Positions 49,898-58,531 of a stretch of 64,000 bases of DNA are shown one piece after another. Source of the DNA: CAYQVW01 sp964421245 (GTDB lineage: Bacteria > Margulisbacteria > WOR-1 > XYC2-FULL-46-14); contig CAYQVW010000002.1 of assembly GCA_964421245.1 (NCBI GenBank), positions 62,001 to 126,000 on the forward strand, given 5' to 3'. Positions within the stretch are counted from its first letter, which is position 1; every line of letters starts with the position of its first letter. Made by a program: the position numbers and the translations under genes. The notes under the pieces are model-generated. The model saw only the letters and a program-made list of their open reading frames with translations. It did not search any database and had not been told where the DNA came from.

Positions 49898-50521
49898 ATA
49901 GGCAGCAATAGAGGCAACTGGACCATTTCTTCTAGCTTGTCTTGATCTAGCATTTCCAGAGGCTTTTTTAAGCAGTTGGGCAATTCCATCCAAATAACGA
50001 TTTAGAAGTACTTCGTTCACTCTAGCACCTCTAACCAAAATAACTTTTCCATAAGAAACTCCATCTACAACAAGATCTTTTTTGATAATTGGGAGAGACC
50101 TGCTTTCATTTGAAAGAAAAGACATTGTGGCTTCCAGATCTGAATTTATCCCTCCCCAAACCATTAGACGATCTTCATCCCTTCTCCATTGATAAAGAAC
50201 CTCTCGTCGAGCCAGATTCTTTGGAACACCACGAAAACCCTTAATTTCCCCATATCCGAAAACTAATTGTGGGAAACGAGCACGTGTTAGGAATTCTGGT
50301 AAATACTTTAAAAATTCCTTAGGTCCTAGTGCCAACAGATCATCCAAATGATTAAGGGACGAATCAACATCAGAAGAAGTGCGGACCATATCACCCAAAT
50401 TAATAAATCGTGTTCTAATTCCAACAAGAATTCTTCTTTTAGCCATAGCAGTACTGGTTGTACTTTCAAGCCCAACCCGTTTTGCATGTAAACTTGTGCG
50501 AAATGTTGATTCAAATCTCAT
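49871..50521 (-). CDS. Hypothetical protein with sigma-70-type promoter
   Basis: A 216-residue protein starting MRFESTFRTSLHAKRVG, no recognised family; a basic, mixed alpha/beta protein without signal peptide. Unlike most unknown genes here it has a classic sigma-70 promoter (TTGACA-N17-TAATAT). Its 3' end overlaps pyrF by 27 nt, the longest convergent overlap in the window. Confidence 0.68.
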   Translation of the reverse strand: MRFESTFRTSLHAKRVGLESTTSTAMAKRRILVGIRTRFINLGDMVRTSSDVDSSLNHLDDLLALGPKEFLKYLPEFLTRARFPQLVFGYGEIKGFRGVPKNLARREVLYQWRRDEDRLMVWGGINSDLEATMSFLSNESRSLPIIKKDLVVDGVSYGKVILVRGARVNEVLLNRYLDGIAQLLKKASGNARSRQARRNGPVASIAAYLPVEEIAV

Positions 50522-50542
50522 AATAATACCTTAATATAAAAA

Positions 50543-50571
50543 ATATTACACTAAAACATGTGCATTGTCAA
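50543..50571 (-). promoter_or_regulatory. Consensus sigma-70 promoter
   Basis: Minus strand TTGACA-N17-TAATAT, the only full -35/-10 consensus pair noticed in the window; leader about 14-20 nt. Confidence 0.7.
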
Positions 50572-50609
50572 GCAATGAAAAACAAAACCGAGGTAATTTT
50601 AGGAATTAT

Positions 50610-51656
50610 CTACTTATCGTTTTTGGGGACTTGCTTATCTAGAATCGCAACTCTCTCTTCCGGAGACAAATCATTAAAAGATGTTGCCCTATTCCTTCCT
50701 GTCTCTTTTGAGTAATAGAGAGCAATATCAGCACATTTAACTAATGCATCAACATCGATCTCCCCATCATCTATCCCATTAATATTTAATGGCGCGTCAA
50801 GCATCTCACTTAATAAATCAAGATAACTAACAGTTCCAATACTAATTGTTAGAGGTAAACGAGTTGGACCACCATTAATATCTGCTACAAACTCACTATT
50901 CTGAATCGCCTCCCTAACTTTATCAGCAAAGGATATCAAATCAGAGCTTTCTCCATAAACGACAAACTCTTCTCCACCCCAGCGAGCAACAAAATCAGCC
51001 ATCCTCATACATTCTTCTAAAACTCTTGACACATGCTTTAATGCTTCATCGCCAACATCATGTCCATAGGTATCATTAAAAAGTTTGAATTTATCAATAT
51101 CAATAAATAATAGTCCAGCTTGCCTTTTTGCCCCCTTATCGCTTTCACGAACAATAAGAGCAAGCTGCCTAGAAACATAATCATAAAAAGCATTTCTATT
51201 GGGCAAACCGGTTAATCCATCAGTAGTTGCCAACTCCTGAAGCCTATCATTCTCAACTTTTGCGTCCTCTCTCGCCAACAAACTCTTCAAGTGAGGATAC
51301 ATAGCCAAAGATGCCTGATGCAAAACTTTTGCAGCTCTTGTTTGAATTGAAGTAGAAGTTGTATTTAATCCATCAAGTTTTAACGCCTGGGCAGCCTCAT
51401 CAGAACCATTCACATCCACTCTTAGACTTACACGAAGATCAAGAGTATCCTTTTCGCTTAACGGTAGATTTGAAAGAACATACAGATGAACCAATTGATC
51501 CATCTCCTCAACTGTTCCACTCGCCACAGTATTTGCCAGTAATCCCAAAAACTCGTTTTCGGTCTTATATGAAATAGGTCTCATTCCAAAAATTTTGTGC
51601 CCAATATAATATCTTGCATAGTTTCCAACAGTATTCAGCGTAGCAGTAAAACTCAT
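50610..51656 (-). CDS. GGDEF-domain diguanylate cyclase
   Basis: Makes cyclic di-GMP. The GGDEF domain spans about residues 145-335: LATTDGLTGLPNRNAF, FIDIDKFKLFNDTYGHDVGDEAL with metal-binding Asp, active-site RWGGEEF (227-231) and the inhibitory I-site RMAD (218-221) five residues before it. The first 140 residues are a helical unknown region without transmembrane segments, so the enzyme is soluble with an unidentified input domain. GGAGG lies 11 nt before the ATG. Two tandem sigma-28-like promoters control it. Confidence 0.94.
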   Translation of the reverse strand: MSFTATLNTVGNYARYYIGHKIFGMRPISYKTENEFLGLLANTVASGTVEEMDQLVHLYVLSNLPLSEKDTLDLRVSLRVDVNGSDEAAQALKLDGLNTTSTSIQTRAAKVLHQASLAMYPHLKSLLAREDAKVENDRLQELATTDGLTGLPNRNAFYDYVSRQLALIVRESDKGAKRQAGLLFIDIDKFKLFNDTYGHDVGDEALKHVSRVLEECMRMADFVARWGGEEFVVYGESSDLISFADKVREAIQNSEFVADINGGPTRLPLTISIGTVSYLDLLSEMLDAPLNINGIDDGEIDVDALVKCADIALYYSKETGRNRATSFNDLSPEERVAILDKQVPKNDK

Positions 51657-51720
51657 AGTTTACACTTCCTCCTCTAAGGGAATGACCTTTCTGGCACTAT
51701 TTTGCACCATGTTAAAATAT

Positions 51721-51747
51721 CTATCGTAATAATAAATCATTTTCTTG
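51721..51747 (-). promoter_or_regulatory. Sigma-28-like promoter, proximal copy
   Basis: Minus strand GCAAGAAAA with CAAG-N15-TACGATAG. The leader downstream contains a 15-codon upstream ORF (MVQNSARKVIPLEEEV) that ends just before the GGDEF start; it may be incidental. Confidence 0.5.
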
Positions 51748-51764
51748 CACATCATTCTATATAT

Positions 51765-51791
51765 ATATCGTTAAAAAAGACTAAAAATTTC
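51765..51791 (-). promoter_or_regulatory. Sigma-28-like promoter, distal copy
   Basis: Minus strand GTGAAATTTTT with GAAA-N15-AACGATAT, a near-consensus copy about 110 nt before the GGDEF start. Confidence 0.7.
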
Positions 51792-51812
51792 ACTTTACCT
51801 CAAAAAAGTTCC

Positions 51813-52877
51813 CTACTCTTCCAAAATGTCCTTTCTAACTTTTTCAAGCATCCGCATAAAGAAGCGTAAATTGTGAATGGATAAAAGCTGCATCGCAGCG
51901 ATCTCGCGTGCCCAGAAGAGATGTCGAATATAGGCCTTGGTATGATTTCGACAGGTATAACAATCACACTCTGGATCAATCGGAGTATAGTCTTTTTCAA
52001 ACTTGGTAACTCGGATACTCTGTTTTCCCTCGTAGGTTAAATAGGATCCATGCCGCGCCAAGCGGGTTGGAATTACACAGTCAAAGAGATCCATTCCGTG
52101 ATCAATCGCTCCAAGGATATCCGGAGCATAGCCTACCCCCATAAGGTGTTTTGGTGCCTCTTCTGGAAGGATTCCGGATATTGACTCAAGCATACCAAAC
52201 ATCTTCTCTTGCGGCTCCCCAACCGAAAGCCCCCCTATTCCATAGCCAGGAAAACCGATTTCAGCAATTTCTTCAGCAGATCTTTTTCTTAAATCTGGAA
52301 AGGTGTTTCCCTGTACTATTCCAAACAATCTATCCAAAACCTCTCGCCTTTCTGCCTGCGCCTTCGCCTTCTGCGCCCATAGAGTAGTTCTTCTAACAGC
52401 TTCCTCCGCTTCTTTATGGGCACAGGGGTATCCAACACATTCATCGAGGGGCATCATAATATCTACCCCAAATCCTGCCTGGATATCCACTACCTTTTCT
52501 GGGGTAAAGAAGTACTTATTTCCATCCACATGAGACTTGAACTCAACCCCCTCCTCAGTCACTTTGCGCATATCGGAGAGGCTATATACCTGAAAACCAC
52601 CTGAGTCGGTCAAAATAGGCCCATCCCATGAAATAAACTTATGTAGTCCCCCTGATTCCCTGATAACCTGGTAACCTGGACGTATATATAAATGATATGT
52701 ATTACATAATACTATCTGGGATCCGAGCTCTCGAAGGTCCCTAAAAGGAAGGGCCTTTATAGCACCCTGGGTCGCTATAGGCAAAAAAGCCGGGGTATCA
52801 ATTTCCCCGTGAGGGGTAATAATCTTCCCCACTCTAGCCTTGGATCTCTTACTTTTCTTGATTATCCTATATTCCAT
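51813..52877 (-). CDS. tgt: Queuine tRNA-ribosyltransferase
   Basis: Exchanges guanine 34 for preQ1 in tRNAs with GUN anticodons. PAFLPIATQGAIKAL, LTDSGGFQVYSL with catalytic Asp, FGIVQGNTFPDLRKRSAE and GGLSVGEP follow in order, and the zinc site CDCYTC with a later His is near residue 307. The 354 residues are a little short of 370-380. queA, the next enzyme of the pathway, is 5 kb away. A TGT-TAAAAT lies 6 nt before the ATG (AGGAG overlaps the gap). Confidence 0.96.
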   Translation of the reverse strand: MEYRIIKKSKRSKARVGKIITPHGEIDTPAFLPIATQGAIKALPFRDLRELGSQIVLCNTYHLYIRPGYQVIRESGGLHKFISWDGPILTDSGGFQVYSLSDMRKVTEEGVEFKSHVDGNKYFFTPEKVVDIQAGFGVDIMMPLDECVGYPCAHKEAEEAVRRTTLWAQKAKAQAERREVLDRLFGIVQGNTFPDLRKRSAEEIAEIGFPGYGIGGLSVGEPQEKMFGMLESISGILPEEAPKHLMGVGYAPDILGAIDHGMDLFDCVIPTRLARHGSYLTYEGKQSIRVTKFEKDYTPIDPECDCYTCRNHTKAYIRHLFWAREIAAMQLLSIHNLRFFMRMLEKVRKDILEE

Positions 52878-52883
52878 ACTCCT

Positions 52884-52892
52884 ATTTTAACA
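52884..52892 (-). promoter_or_regulatory. Extended -10 promoter of tgt
   Basis: Minus strand TGT-TAAAAT, 6 nt before the ATG; back to back with the sigma-28-like promoter of the PorV-like gene. Confidence 0.55.
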
Positions 52893-52906
52893 TATAAAAT
52901 AGCATG

Positions 52907-52933
52907 CAAGTTTTCTACCCCCCGACCCGATAG
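52907..52933 (+). promoter_or_regulatory. Sigma-28-like promoter of the PorV/surface-protein operon
   Basis: TGCAAGTTTTC with CAAG-N15-CCCGATAG. The 5' leader starts near a GGCCC-ATTGG-GGGCC hairpin and has AAAAGGAGG before the ATG at 52986. Confidence 0.6.
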
Positions 52934-52985
52934 TATATCTGAGAGGCCCATTGGGGGCCCAGTAAAAGGAGGTATTAAATACCCG

Positions 52986-54158
52986 ATGAGAAAAATAAAG
53001 TTAATAAATATAATCCTGATTCTTCTAGTGCTAGTAGTATTCAGCTCTAAAGTACTTGCTAAATCTACTTTAGATTTAGGGGTTGCTGGTGTCTCTGCAA
53101 AAGCAATGGGACTTGGTAAAGCTTACGTTGGAGTTCTTGAAGGATCTGAATCTGTATTTTTAAATCCAGCTGGAATGGCTTATGCAAAATCATGGGGCGT
53201 TACCTCAATGTCTACTAAACTACTTAATCGTGTTGACTATAAAATGCTTGGTGGAGTCTACCCAACCAAAAACGGAGTTTTTGGTATTGGATATATTGGC
53301 GCAAACACTCCTGCTGGATTTGCCACAACTAACAAAGGAAGCTTAACTGGAGCCAAGGCTATCTCTTATGGTAGTAACTTATTGGTTCTATCATATGGTA
53401 AAAAGCTCTCTTCTGGGTCTATGAAAGATGCCGCTTTTGGTATCAATGCAAAGGTATTAAGTAACAGCTTCCAAGGGACTGCTGGTTCTGCAACTGGTGT
53501 CGATCTTGATGCTGCTGTAATGTTCAAACCTAAAAAGGGACTTAAAGTTGGAGCAGTTTTAACTAACTTCTTACCTGCTGATATGGGTGGAAGCTTAAAC
53601 TGGGACTCTGGAACAAAGGAACAAATCCCAACATTATTAAAAATTGGTGGAAGTTACCTTGTAAGACCTAATATCATGATAGCTGGAGATATCGATCTTG
53701 ACGCTTCTGGAAAACAACCTGTTACCCTACACACTGGTGTTGAGTGGAAACCAATTAAACATATCGCTTTGAGAGCTGGACTTGACCAAAATGCATTAAA
53801 CAAAGCAGCAACTGTTACCGATTTAGCCTTTGGTGTTGGAGTCAACTTCAAGGGATTCAGCTTTGACTATGCCTATAAAAACAACAGTTTAGTTGAAAAC
53901 AACAATGCTCACTATTTCTCATTCTCATTTGCCGCAGAGAACTTCAATGCAAAAGAGAAGAAATCTCTAGTTGAGATGGCAAAGAAAAAGAACACTGAAA
54001 CAATTAAAACAGCTAGGAAACATACCGCTTATGGCGAAACCTTTGAAACCGAAAAAGAGAAGAACGAATATATGTATTTAGTCGCTACTGGCAGAATTAA
54101 AGCCGGAAAGGTATTGGCCAAGAAGAAGACTAATGACAAGAAGGTAGCTGTAAGGTAA
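52986..54158 (+). CDS. PorV/UPF0164-like outer-membrane beta-barrel protein
   Basis: Signal peptide (MRKIKLINIILILLVLVVFS, cleavage near VLA-KST) followed by the family start LGVAGVSAKAMGLGKAYVGV and SVFLNPAGMAYA, typical of FadL-like PorV/PorQ barrels. Alternating amphipathic strands continue to about residue 330, with FSFDYAYKNNS and HYFSFSFA near the barrel end. A Lys-rich 60-residue tail follows, unusual for a barrel. The longer frame from 52809 would cross the promoter and is rejected. PorV proteins serve type IX-like secretion in Bacteroidota; a role for the next gene product is inferred. Confidence 0.85.
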   Translation: MRKIKLINIILILLVLVVFSSKVLAKSTLDLGVAGVSAKAMGLGKAYVGVLEGSESVFLNPAGMAYAKSWGVTSMSTKLLNRVDYKMLGGVYPTKNGVFGIGYIGANTPAGFATTNKGSLTGAKAISYGSNLLVLSYGKKLSSGSMKDAAFGINAKVLSNSFQGTAGSATGVDLDAAVMFKPKKGLKVGAVLTNFLPADMGGSLNWDSGTKEQIPTLLKIGGSYLVRPNIMIAGDIDLDASGKQPVTLHTGVEWKPIKHIALRAGLDQNALNKAATVTDLAFGVGVNFKGFSFDYAYKNNSLVENNNAHYFSFSFAAENFNAKEKKSLVEMAKKKNTETIKTARKHTAYGETFETEKEKNEYMYLVATGRIKAGKVLAKKKTNDKKVAVR

Positions 54159-54172
54159 AATAGTCCAGCTTG

Positions 54173-54186
54173 CCCGCCAAGGCGGG
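54173..54186. repeat. GC-rich palindrome between the PorV-like and surface genes
   Basis: CCCGCC-AA-GGCGGG in the 51-bp gap, followed by AAAAGGGGAGG, the ribosome site of the next gene. The GC-rich word resembles the palindrome inserted in queA. Confidence 0.5.
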
Positions 54187-54209
54187 TCTAATAAAAGGGG
54201 AGGATAATA

Positions 54210-57200
54210 ATGACTAATAAAAAATCAATTCTATCAACAATTCTCTGTTTTCTGATTCTGTTTACAATTGCAACAGTAAGTATTGCGGGAGATATTGTTC
54301 GCCCAAAAATTACCGAATTCTATATTGCTGGCAAGAAGATAAACATGGGCGACACCAAAACAGTCTACTGGCTAGGGTCTGATAATATTACTGGAGATTT
54401 TATTAAAATTAGCGCTACAGACAATGACCCATATGTTTCTGCAAATATCGGAGTAACAGGAATCCCTGCATCACTTGTTTTTAGCAAAAAAAGTTCTGGT
54501 AATGTTATTGGACATGATTATTGGGCCGAAAAATGGGTTTCTGATTCTAACAAATACGTAGATGGATCTCTCGCATGGTTTTTTATAGCAAAACCAAACA
54601 AACACATTGTTGACAAGCTAAAATATAACCCATCAAACGCAACTACATTTATTAATGGAGCAAAAGAGTATAAATACAATACTACAGAAGATGAAACATA
54701 CTTTTTAACTGTTAGTGCAGTCGACTATGACACAAATAAATATGATGCAAACCTTGAAAGTTCGTCATCCTTTAAAAAGATTGGTCCCTATATAATTCGT
54801 TTTGATTTTACCAAGCCGGATGCAATAATCGACACTTCAACAGCATTTAAGTCATCAACCTCCCCTCCAAAATACTATATCAATAAAACTGACTTATCCA
54901 GTGGAATTAAATTCACAATCGATGAAAAGCATGGATCTGGAATAGAAAAGATTGTTGTGTGGGTTGAAAACAACGCTACGGGAGTGAAGAGCAAATGGTG
55001 GGGTGGAAAATATTGGCATACAAGTATTCAAGAAATTGCTATTCCAGTAAAAAGCTCCTCCACAAAACAAACCTTTACCTACCTTTTGGGAGATCTTAAT
55101 AAGTTTAGTGTTGGAGAATACTCAATATATGTAAACGTAAAAGATAAGGCTGGAAATAAATCTGGAGATAGGTTCACCTTTACCATTGATAACGGACTTC
55201 CCAAAAAAGCTGCTCCATATGTTAAGCCTGGAACAGCAGTAAAAAACACCATAGCCACAGCAAAAAACACAACCCTAAAAAATGATATTTGGTACAACGA
55301 GGTTGTTCTCCCTGATTTTATCTTTGTAGACGGAGATGACTCTCCAGCAGCCGGTGGAACTGGGGCTGGAATCAAGAAATATCAATTTTGGTACAGATAT
55401 CTTCCAAGTTTATACCCTACACCAGGTTTATATGGTAACTATAATATGTTGACAATCAATTATCAGGATACAAAGCAAAATAGTTTGAGCAAGGTAGTTC
55501 ATTATGATGCGACCAAAAAAGAATACAAACTAAAATTCGAAGATTTATGTAAAAATCCTTCGTACACTAATGCAGATTATATAAGAATAACCAAAGCAGT
55601 AAATGCAAAGACTTTTAAAAAGGGTGAAATGGATGGAATGCACACAATTTCAACCGTCACCTTTGACAACGTTAATAACGAAACTCCCGAAAATAAGTTT
55701 TGGACAATTAAAATCGATGAAACCGCGCCAGAAGCATTTTATTTAAATGAACCATTTAAAAATCCAATCCACTTATTGTCAAACGTGGTGTTTGGTGGAG
55801 TAACTTTTGATTGGACCGCTTCAAAAGATAAAACATCTGGGGTTAGATATTATGATTTAGATATTAAGGCAACGGGAACAACCGCTCCCCTTCCGCCATC
55901 GCTAAAAGCCATACCAATTGTTGTTGCTGGCTCTGGACTACCACCCCTACCACCAACATTCGATACAAAGAAGACTTTGCCTCCAGGAACATATAGGTGG
56001 TCTGTAACTGCCTACGATAGAGCAGGAAATTCGGTAAAATCAAAACTTCCATTATCTGCAACCTGGCAGTATGACCAAATAAAGGTAGGGCTTGATAAGG
56101 CCGTTTCTGTCTCCCCTGCCAATGGATATGAGAATGCAGTAAATATTATGCCTGCTTTTACCTGGAAACAAGACTGGGTTCCTCCATCAATCTCTTTACC
56201 TTATGAATACACTATTAAATTGGCAGATAAATCATCGGGCACAGTTGTTCATTCAGAAAAAATTCACGCTGGTTTTGCTCACACTTTAGGGAAACAAAGC
56301 TTTACACTTGCTGGTGTAAAATACGATTTTGAGGGAAAAATATCCACAAAGGCTGGAGGCGGAGCCACCGGTGAAATAAAATGGAACTTAACCGGCAACA
56401 CAGTCTTTAATCCTGGAGATTATGAATGGTGGGTAGAAACAACTGACAATTTAGGCAATACTTATGTTCAAACCACAAAAAGAACAATAAAGTTATTGGC
56501 CAAAGCATCGGCCTCTGCATCAAACCCACTTCCATCAACACCAGGTGGAAAACTAACCTTAACATTCTTACTCTCTTCACCTGCAAACAAGAGCGTTTCA
56601 TCTAGTAAAACAGTTAAGTTCAAATGGGGAACCTATAAATCTTTAACATCGTATGACTTATATATTGATGGTAAAAAAACAGACACACTTACCAAGGGAG
56701 AAATTACCAAAACCCTTGATGAGGGAAAACACACCTGGTATGTTGTTGCAAAAGACAAAAATGGTAATACTTATAATAATGCAGGTGGTACACACACCTT
56801 TGATATTGACGCTGGCGGACCAGAAATAGAGATCACCTCTGGTGGCAATAAGATCACAAACAATTCAACGCTGCCACAAGGACAAGATCTAAAGATCTCT
56901 ATTAAAGATGGAAACGAGGTTAATGCAAAAACAATTAAAATAACTATCGATGGAAAAACCGTAACAACTCAAAGCAGTAGTCCAGGAGCATCATCAAAAG
57001 CAGTAGCTTTAACCGCAAAAACAACCAGCTTAACAGAAGGAACACACACTTTGAAAGTAGAGGCAGAGGACTCACTTAAAAATAAAAGCACAGTTAGCTA
57101 TTCTGTAAAGAGTTACGCCGGTGCTTTAAGGGTATTAACTACTCCTATGAATTATCCAAATCCATTCAAACCATCTACGGCTGGAACCACTCTAAGGTAT

Positions 57201-57431
57201 GTATTGTCTACTAATGCAGATATTGAAATTCAGATTTTTGATCTTGCCGGAAGACAGGTTACTAAACTAACCTATGCATCGGGAGCCGTCGGTGGATCAG
57301 CCGGAGAAAACGAAGTAACCTGGGATGGTAAATATCATGGTGGAGCAGTTCTTGGTAACGGCGCCTATCTATACGTCATTACTTCCGGTGGAAAAGTCTT
57401 AGAAAAAGGAGAGATGGCTATCTACGAGTAA
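54210..57431 (+). CDS. Large secreted surface protein with FlgD-Ig/T9SS-like C-terminal domain
   Basis: A 1073-residue exported protein. The signal peptide ILSTILCFLILFTIATVSIA is cut near residue 27. Several Ig/cadherin-like beta domains follow, e.g. FTIDEKHGSGIEKIVVWVEN (about 230), FDWTASKDKTSGVRYYDLDI (about 530), FKWGTYKSLTSYDLYIDGKK (about 808) and a domain at 880-975. The last 85 residues are a FlgD-Ig-like or T9SS type A-like sorting domain: NYPNPFKPS, IEIQIFDLAGRQV, NEVTWDGKYHGG and NGAYLYVI. It is co-transcribed with the PorV-like gene and its terminator lies inside queA. Confidence 0.85.
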   Translation: MTNKKSILSTILCFLILFTIATVSIAGDIVRPKITEFYIAGKKINMGDTKTVYWLGSDNITGDFIKISATDNDPYVSANIGVTGIPASLVFSKKSSGNVIGHDYWAEKWVSDSNKYVDGSLAWFFIAKPNKHIVDKLKYNPSNATTFINGAKEYKYNTTEDETYFLTVSAVDYDTNKYDANLESSSSFKKIGPYIIRFDFTKPDAIIDTSTAFKSSTSPPKYYINKTDLSSGIKFTIDEKHGSGIEKIVVWVENNATGVKSKWWGGKYWHTSIQEIAIPVKSSSTKQTFTYLLGDLNKFSVGEYSIYVNVKDKAGNKSGDRFTFTIDNGLPKKAAPYVKPGTAVKNTIATAKNTTLKNDIWYNEVVLPDFIFVDGDDSPAAGGTGAGIKKYQFWYRYLPSLYPTPGLYGNYNMLTINYQDTKQNSLSKVVHYDATKKEYKLKFEDLCKNPSYTNADYIRITKAVNAKTFKKGEMDGMHTISTVTFDNVNNETPENKFWTIKIDETAPEAFYLNEPFKNPIHLLSNVVFGGVTFDWTASKDKTSGVRYYDLDIKATGTTAPLPPSLKAIPIVVAGSGLPPLPPTFDTKKTLPPGTYRWSVTAYDRAGNSVKSKLPLSATWQYDQIKVGLDKAVSVSPANGYENAVNIMPAFTWKQDWVPPSISLPYEYTIKLADKSSGTVVHSEKIHAGFAHTLGKQSFTLAGVKYDFEGKISTKAGGGATGEIKWNLTGNTVFNPGDYEWWVETTDNLGNTYVQTTKRTIKLLAKASASASNPLPSTPGGKLTLTFLLSSPANKSVSSSKTVKFKWGTYKSLTSYDLYIDGKKTDTLTKGEITKTLDEGKHTWYVVAKDKNGNTYNNAGGTHTFDIDAGGPEIEITSGGNKITNNSTLPQGQDLKISIKDGNEVNAKTIKITIDGKTVTTQSSSPGASSKAVALTAKTTSLTEGTHTLKVEAEDSLKNKSTVSYSVKSYAGALRVLTTPMNYPNPFKPSTAGTTLRYVLSTNADIEIQIFDLAGRQVTKLTYASGAVGGSAGENEVTWDGKYHGGAVLGNGAYLYVITSGGKVLEKGEMAIYE

Positions 57432-58497
57432 GCAGCATCGCATCACCAAATGAATAAAAGCGGTAGAGCAACTCTACCGCTTTTTTGTATGCACTTAAAA
57501 CAAATTCTCTACCTCCAAAAGCCGATACCATCATAAGCAGCGTTGATCTTGGAAAATGAAAATTAGTTATCATTGCATCAACTACCTTGAATCTATATCC
57601 AGGATATATAAATAGTTTGGTCTTTTTTTCTTGCCCCTTGACCCTTGTCCCTTGGGACTCAAGTGCCCTCACACTCGTCGTCCCAACCGCAACGATCCTC
57701 TTGGCCTTTTTAATTGCTCGAATTGTTTTTTCCGGAACTTCAAAATATTCCTCATGCATTTTATGGTCTTTTATATTATCTACTCTAACCGGCTGAAAAG
57801 TTGCAATGCCGGTATGTAAAGTTACATACGCAATCTTAATCCCTTTTCTTTTTATCTTATCTAGTAATTTCTTGGTAAAGTGTAGCCCTGCTGTCGGTGC
57901 TGCAGATGCCCCTTCTTTCGCCGCATACACCGTTTGGTATCTATTTTGAATTTGGGATTTTGGATTTATTTTGAGGTTTGACGTTTGATGTTTGATGTTG
58001 ATATATGGCGGAAGTGGAATTTGTCCTAACTTTTTGAGAACATTATCAAACTTCCCCTTACATTTAAATTCAATAATTTGCTCTCCATTTTCTTTTTTTT
58101 CGATAACCTTGCCAATTAATTTGCCGTTACCAAAAGAAACTTCTGATCCTACTTTTAGCCTTTTTCCAGGTTTTACCAAACATTCCCACACTCTTCTTGC
58201 CCCTTGACCCTTGCCTGCCTGCCGGCAAGGCAGGTCCCTTGCCCCTAACAAAACAACCTCAATCTTCGCCGTCCCCCCAACCTTTGTTCCAAACAAGCGT
58301 GCTGGAATAACCTTGGTATCATTTAAAACTAAAAGATCTCCCTTGTGCAAATAATCAACTATATCCGAGAATTTTTTGTGTGTTATTGTTTTCATTCGGG
58401 AGTCTAAAACCATAAGCCGGCTTCCGTCCCTCTTTTGGGTAGGACTTTGCGCGATCAAATGCTCTGGAAGCGGATAATCAAAATCAGAAGTCTTCAT
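57418..58497 (-). CDS. queA: S-adenosylmethionine:tRNA ribosyltransferase-isomerase
   Basis: Converts preQ1 in tRNA to epoxyqueuosine. FDYPLPEHLIAQSP begins the protein; RYQTVYA, SAAPTAGLHFTKKLLDKI, YVTLHTGIATFQPV and VVDAMITNFHFPRSTLLMMVSAF are conserved blocks. At 359 residues it is somewhat longer than usual, because variable loops carry low-complexity or palindromic inserts: LPCRQAGKGQGAR (58199-58247), IKHQTSNLKINPKSQIQN (57948-58002) and QGTRVKGQEK (57634-57662). Conserved blocks are intact, so it is probably functional. It overlaps the surface-protein gene by 14 nt. Confidence 0.95.
   Translation of the reverse strand: MKTSDFDYPLPEHLIAQSPTQKRDGSRLMVLDSRMKTITHKKFSDIVDYLHKGDLLVLNDTKVIPARLFGTKVGGTAKIEVVLLGARDLPCRQAGKGQGARRVWECLVKPGKRLKVGSEVSFGNGKLIGKVIEKKENGEQIIEFKCKGKFDNVLKKLGQIPLPPYINIKHQTSNLKINPKSQIQNRYQTVYAAKEGASAAPTAGLHFTKKLLDKIKRKGIKIAYVTLHTGIATFQPVRVDNIKDHKMHEEYFEVPEKTIRAIKKAKRIVAVGTTSVRALESQGTRVKGQEKKTKLFIYPGYRFKVVDAMITNFHFPRSTLLMMVSAFGGREFVLSAYKKAVELLYRFYSFGDAMLLTRR
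57456..57487 (+). terminator. Intrinsic terminator inside queA coding sequence
   Basis: Stem AAAAGCGGTAGAG, loop CAA, complement CTCTACCGCTTTT, then TTG: a 13-bp stem with a T run on the plus strand, 25 nt after the surface-protein stop. The same bases encode the queA C-terminus LLYRFYS on the other strand. Confidence 0.75.
57634..57662 (-). repeat. Word-like insert in queA (third)
   Basis: CCAAGGGACAAGGGTCAAGG-type words encoding QGTRVKGQEK in a loop before LFIYPGY; the same words occur between ilvB and ilvN and in the first queA insert. Confidence 0.45.
57948..58002 (-). repeat. Word-like insert in queA (second)
   Basis: Minus strand repeats CAAACATCAAACGTC, CTCAAAATAAATCC, AAAATCCC, AAATTC, adding about 18 residues between the conserved PLPPYI and RYQTVYA blocks. 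Confidence 0.6.
58197..58247 (-). repeat. Palindromic and word-like insert in queA (first)
   Basis: CCTGCCTTGCCGGCAGGCAG-type palindrome flanked by CAAGGG words, encoding LPCRQAGKGQGAR between conserved strands IEVVLLG and WECLVKPGKRLK. Confidence 0.6.
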
Positions 58498-58531
58498 TCG
58501 TCCTTCGCTCCTTCGGTAGCTTCGGAGAATT

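Noticed and set aside
52809..52985. 59-residue N-terminal extension of the PorV-like protein
   Set aside because: It crosses the promoter and lacks coding character; the signal peptide begins at 52986 after a Shine-Dalgarno site.
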